Assembly (NCBI GenBank): GCA_947253285.1
Contig: CAMXXV010000014.1
Span: 1 to 6,715 of the forward strand
Length of the DNA stretch: 6,715 nucleotides
Source: an uncultured Candidatus Saccharibacteria bacterium
Lineage (GTDB): Bacteria > Patescibacteriota > Saccharimonadia > Saccharimonadales > Saccharimonadaceae
Direction of reading: 5' to 3'
Shown here piece by piece: positions 5,281 to 6,715 of this stretch. Made by a program: the position numbers and the translations under genes. Under the pieces are notes generated by a model that saw only the letters and a program-made list of their open reading frames with translations, did no database searches and had not been told where the DNA came from. The first letter of the stretch is position 1. Every line of letters starts with the position of its first letter.

Positions 5281-5858
5281 TTATGTTTGTGGGCCCAGCT
5301 GGGGCAGGCAAGTCGGTACAAGGGCAGCTTTTGGCGGTGTGCCATCAGTTGACTTGGTTGAGCGCCGGCAAGTTGTTACGTGAGACCAACGACCCGCAGG
5401 TATATGAGGTGATGGCGCGCGGTGAACTCGTTTCGCCCGCTCTCGTCAATCGGGTAATTTTCCATCATTTGGACGACCAGCCAGAGCTGGACAATATCAT
5501 TATCGACGGCTACCCACGCAGCCTTGAGCAGGCGCAGGCGCTTTCGGAGTACAGCCAGCAGCGTATGGGGCGCGAGTGCATCGACTTCGTGGTGGTGTTT
5601 GACGTCACGGCCGACGAAATTTTCCAACGACTGAGCTTGCGTGGGCGGCTTGACGACACGCGCGAAGTGATTGAACATCGCTTGGAGAGCTACAAAGCCG
5701 ACACTCTGCCTCTGGTGAACTACTACACCGAGCGTGGCGCCAAGGTGGTGCACATCAATGGTATCGGTTCGCGCGGCGAAGTGCTCGACCGCATCGAAAG
5801 CGCATACAACGACTACCGTGCAACGCGGCCAGCGGAGGCGGCGGATGCGAATCATTAA
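5277..5858 (+). CDS. adk: Adenylate kinase-family nucleoside monophosphate kinase
   Basis: 193 residues, the length of the short adenylate kinases. P-loop GPAGAGKS at 6-13; an NMP-binding segment with LSAGKLLRE (28-36), where classical enzymes have S-T-G-D-L-L-R; RGELVSPALV (48-57); DGYPRSLEQAQAL (77-89), matching DGFPRT; then RGRLDDTREVIEHRLESYKADTLPLVNYY (122-150), the LID and arginine-rich helix. The LID is the short form without zinc cysteines. It should interconvert ATP+AMP and 2 ADP in the cytosol. The S-A-G-K and P-R-S substitutions alter the AMP-site signature, so another NMP preference is possible. The start is the ATG overlapping the yqeY stop, with AGCGGAG (5261-5267) as SD. M3 is an alternative start. 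It is normally found between secY and map, but here secY is absent. Confidence 0.85.
   Translation: MIMFVGPAGAGKSVQGQLLAVCHQLTWLSAGKLLRETNDPQVYEVMARGELVSPALVNRVIFHHLDDQPELDNIIIDGYPRSLEQAQALSEYSQQRMGRECIDFVVVFDVTADEIFQRLSLRGRLDDTREVIEHRLESYKADTLPLVNYYTERGAKVVHINGIGSRGEVLDRIESAYNDYRATRPAEAADANH
5834..5838 (+). promoter_or_regulatory. Ribosome-binding site of map inside adk
   Basis: GGAGG (extended GGAGGCGG) lies 6 bases before the ATG at 5845, within the last codons of adk. It favours that ATG over in-frame starts further upstream inside adk and indicates re-initiation or coupled translation. Confidence 0.75.
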
Positions 5859-6630
5859 GGCAGCTAACTTCACGCCCGTTGAAATCGACCACATGCGCGA
5901 GGCGGGGCAAATTTTAGCTTCGCTGTTCCGTGACGTGCGGCAAGAAGTGGTGGCGGGTGCGACACCAAAGGATATTGACGCTTGGTTTGCGCGCGAGATA
6001 AAGGCGCGCGGCGCGCACGCGACCTATCTCGACCCAGATGTCAACTTCCCTGGGGTGATTTGCATTAGCGTGAACGACGTGGTAGTGCATGGCGTGCCGA
6101 ACGACGTGCCGTTTGAAGAGGGCGACGTCATCAGCTTTGACTTGGTGGTGGACGTTGACGGCATGAAGGCCGACAGTGCCTTTACCATGCTGACCGACGA
6201 CGCGGCGCCAACTGGGGCAAAGAAGATGTTGATTCATACCACAGAGCGCAGTTTGTACGCCGGCATTGACGCTGTGAAGCGTGCACGCGGTGACGTTTGC
6301 GTGGGCAACATTGGTGCGGCGGTGCAGGCCGTACTAGAGAAGGAAAGGCTGGGCGTGGTGCGCGACTTGGTCGGGCATGGCATCGGGCGCGAAATGCACG
6401 AGGCGCCGGACATCCCGAACTACGGCAAGCGCGGCATTGGCCCGATTGTGCCAACCGGCAACGCCATTGCCATCGAACCAATGGCGACCTTGGGCACTTG
6501 GCGCGTGGCATTTGACCCCGACGGCTGGACGATTCGCACGCGCGACGGCAGTTTGGCGGCGCACTTTGAGCACACCTTATTGCTACACGACGACGGCCCC
6601 GAGATTATCACCAAGCTGAAGGAAAATTAG
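5845..6630 (+). CDS. map: Type I methionine aminopeptidase
   Basis: 261 residues, close to the roughly 250-265 of bacterial type Ia enzymes. It removes the initiator Met from nascent proteins after deformylation, in the cytosol at the ribosome, using two divalent metal ions. All five metal ligands of the pita-bread fold are visible: D99 (ISFDLVV), D110 (KADSAFT), H178 (GHGIGREMHEAP), E211 (AIEPM) and E242 (HFEHTLLL). The substrate-binding histidines H82 (SVNDVVVHGVP) and H185 are also present, so the enzyme should be active. The start at 5845 follows a good SD and fits the family N-terminus (ANFTPVEIDHMREAGQI). The gene overlaps adk by 14 bases and ends the yqeY-adk-map operon, with a terminator 6 bases after its TAG. 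Confidence 0.95.
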   Translation: MRIIKAANFTPVEIDHMREAGQILASLFRDVRQEVVAGATPKDIDAWFAREIKARGAHATYLDPDVNFPGVICISVNDVVVHGVPNDVPFEEGDVISFDLVVDVDGMKADSAFTMLTDDAAPTGAKKMLIHTTERSLYAGIDAVKRARGDVCVGNIGAAVQAVLEKERLGVVRDLVGHGIGREMHEAPDIPNYGKRGIGPIVPTGNAIAIEPMATLGTWRVAFDPDGWTIRTRDGSLAAHFEHTLLLHDDGPEIITKLKEN

Positions 6631-6635
6631 TTCTA

Positions 6636-6658
6636 GCCACCCCGCGCGGGTGGCTTTT
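6636..6658 (+). terminator. Intrinsic terminator of the yqeY-adk-map operon
   Basis: GCCACCC (6636-6642) pairs perfectly with GGGTGGC (6648-6654) around CGCGC, followed by TTTT (6655-6658). It starts 6 bases after the map stop. Confidence 0.9.
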
Positions 6659-6670
6659 GCGTCTATTTTT

Positions 6671-6690
6671 GTGACAAAATTTTGTGTCAC
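6671..6690. repeat. AT-rich inverted repeat in the gap after map
   Basis: GTGACA (6671-6676) and TGTCAC (6685-6690) are perfect inverted arms. An overlapping 12-base perfect palindrome, ACAAAATTTTGT, occupies 6674-6685. Such symmetry suits a dimeric repressor operator or a weak hairpin. GTGACA with TCTAAT (6693-6698) at 16 bases could also be read as a poor promoter. No gene start is visible before the window ends. Confidence 0.35.
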
Positions 6691-6700
6691 CGTCTAATTT

Positions 6701-6715
6701 AAAAGCCACCTCTAG
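6701..6715 (-). terminator. Possible terminator arm of a convergent gene beyond the right edge
   Basis: Read on the minus strand, the last bases are ctagAGGTGGC followed by TTTTAAATT. This is what the 3' arm and T-tract of an intrinsic terminator for a leftward gene would look like. The partner arm would lie outside the window. The arm sequence GGTGGC is the same as in the two complete terminators here. Confidence 0.35.

Noticed and set aside
5734..5844. GTG start adding 37 residues to methionine aminopeptidase
   Set aside because: The extension lies inside adk, is unlike the family N-terminus, and a good SD marks the ATG at 5845.
5376..5894. Minus-strand open frame of 172 codons across adk and the start of map
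   Set aside because: Antisense to two clearly identified genes, with no promoter, SD or motif.
1..6715. CRISPR array, tRNA, rRNA or insertion sequence
   Set aside because: No regularly spaced repeats, cloverleaf-like segments, rRNA motifs or transposase-like proteins were seen.

Overview
The window looks like chromosomal DNA of a Patescibacteria/CPR bacterium, most likely a Saccharibacteria (TM7)-like lineage. This is an inference from the gene types and from the rpsU-yqeY neighbourhood; there is no rRNA to confirm it. The genetic code appears standard: TAA, TAG and TGA are all used as stops. All six genes lie on the + strand.

Left two thirds (1-4440): two tandem genes encode large secreted paralogues of 671 and 707 residues. 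Each has a signal peptide, an N-terminal beta-rich domain, a conserved middle module and a C-terminal formylglycine-generating-enzyme/C-type-lectin-like (SUMF1/CLec) domain. The extreme C-terminus of the first protein looks like the variable region (VR) of a diversity-generating retroelement (DGR). It has an RGG...AGLF...AFRVAL scaffold whose exposed positions are nearly all pyrimidine-ending codons derivable from AAY by adenine substitution. Codon use changes abruptly where it begins. A 20-bp inverted repeat with a 4-base centre follows 5 bases after the stop codon, where DGR target hairpins sit. No reverse transcriptase or template repeat (TR) is in the window, so any such system would work in trans or lie outside it. 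The second paralogue has its own promoter and Shine-Dalgarno (SD) site. Its C-terminus is related but diverged, and it lacks this palindrome.

Right third (4441-6660): housekeeping genes. rpsU (bS21) has its own promoter and terminator. A yqeY-adk-map operon follows, coupled by 4-base and 14-base overlaps and closed by an intrinsic terminator. The promoters of rpsU and yqeY place transcription starts at or next to the ATG, so both mRNAs look leaderless. The three well-supported promoters share an extended -10 of the form TGnTAyAAT.

How they fit together: the right block serves translation and protein maturation (ribosome, YqeY, Met removal) and nucleotide balance. The left block probably supplies extracellular binding proteins, one of them possibly hypervariable. 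For an episymbiont these could contact a host cell, but that role is inference only.
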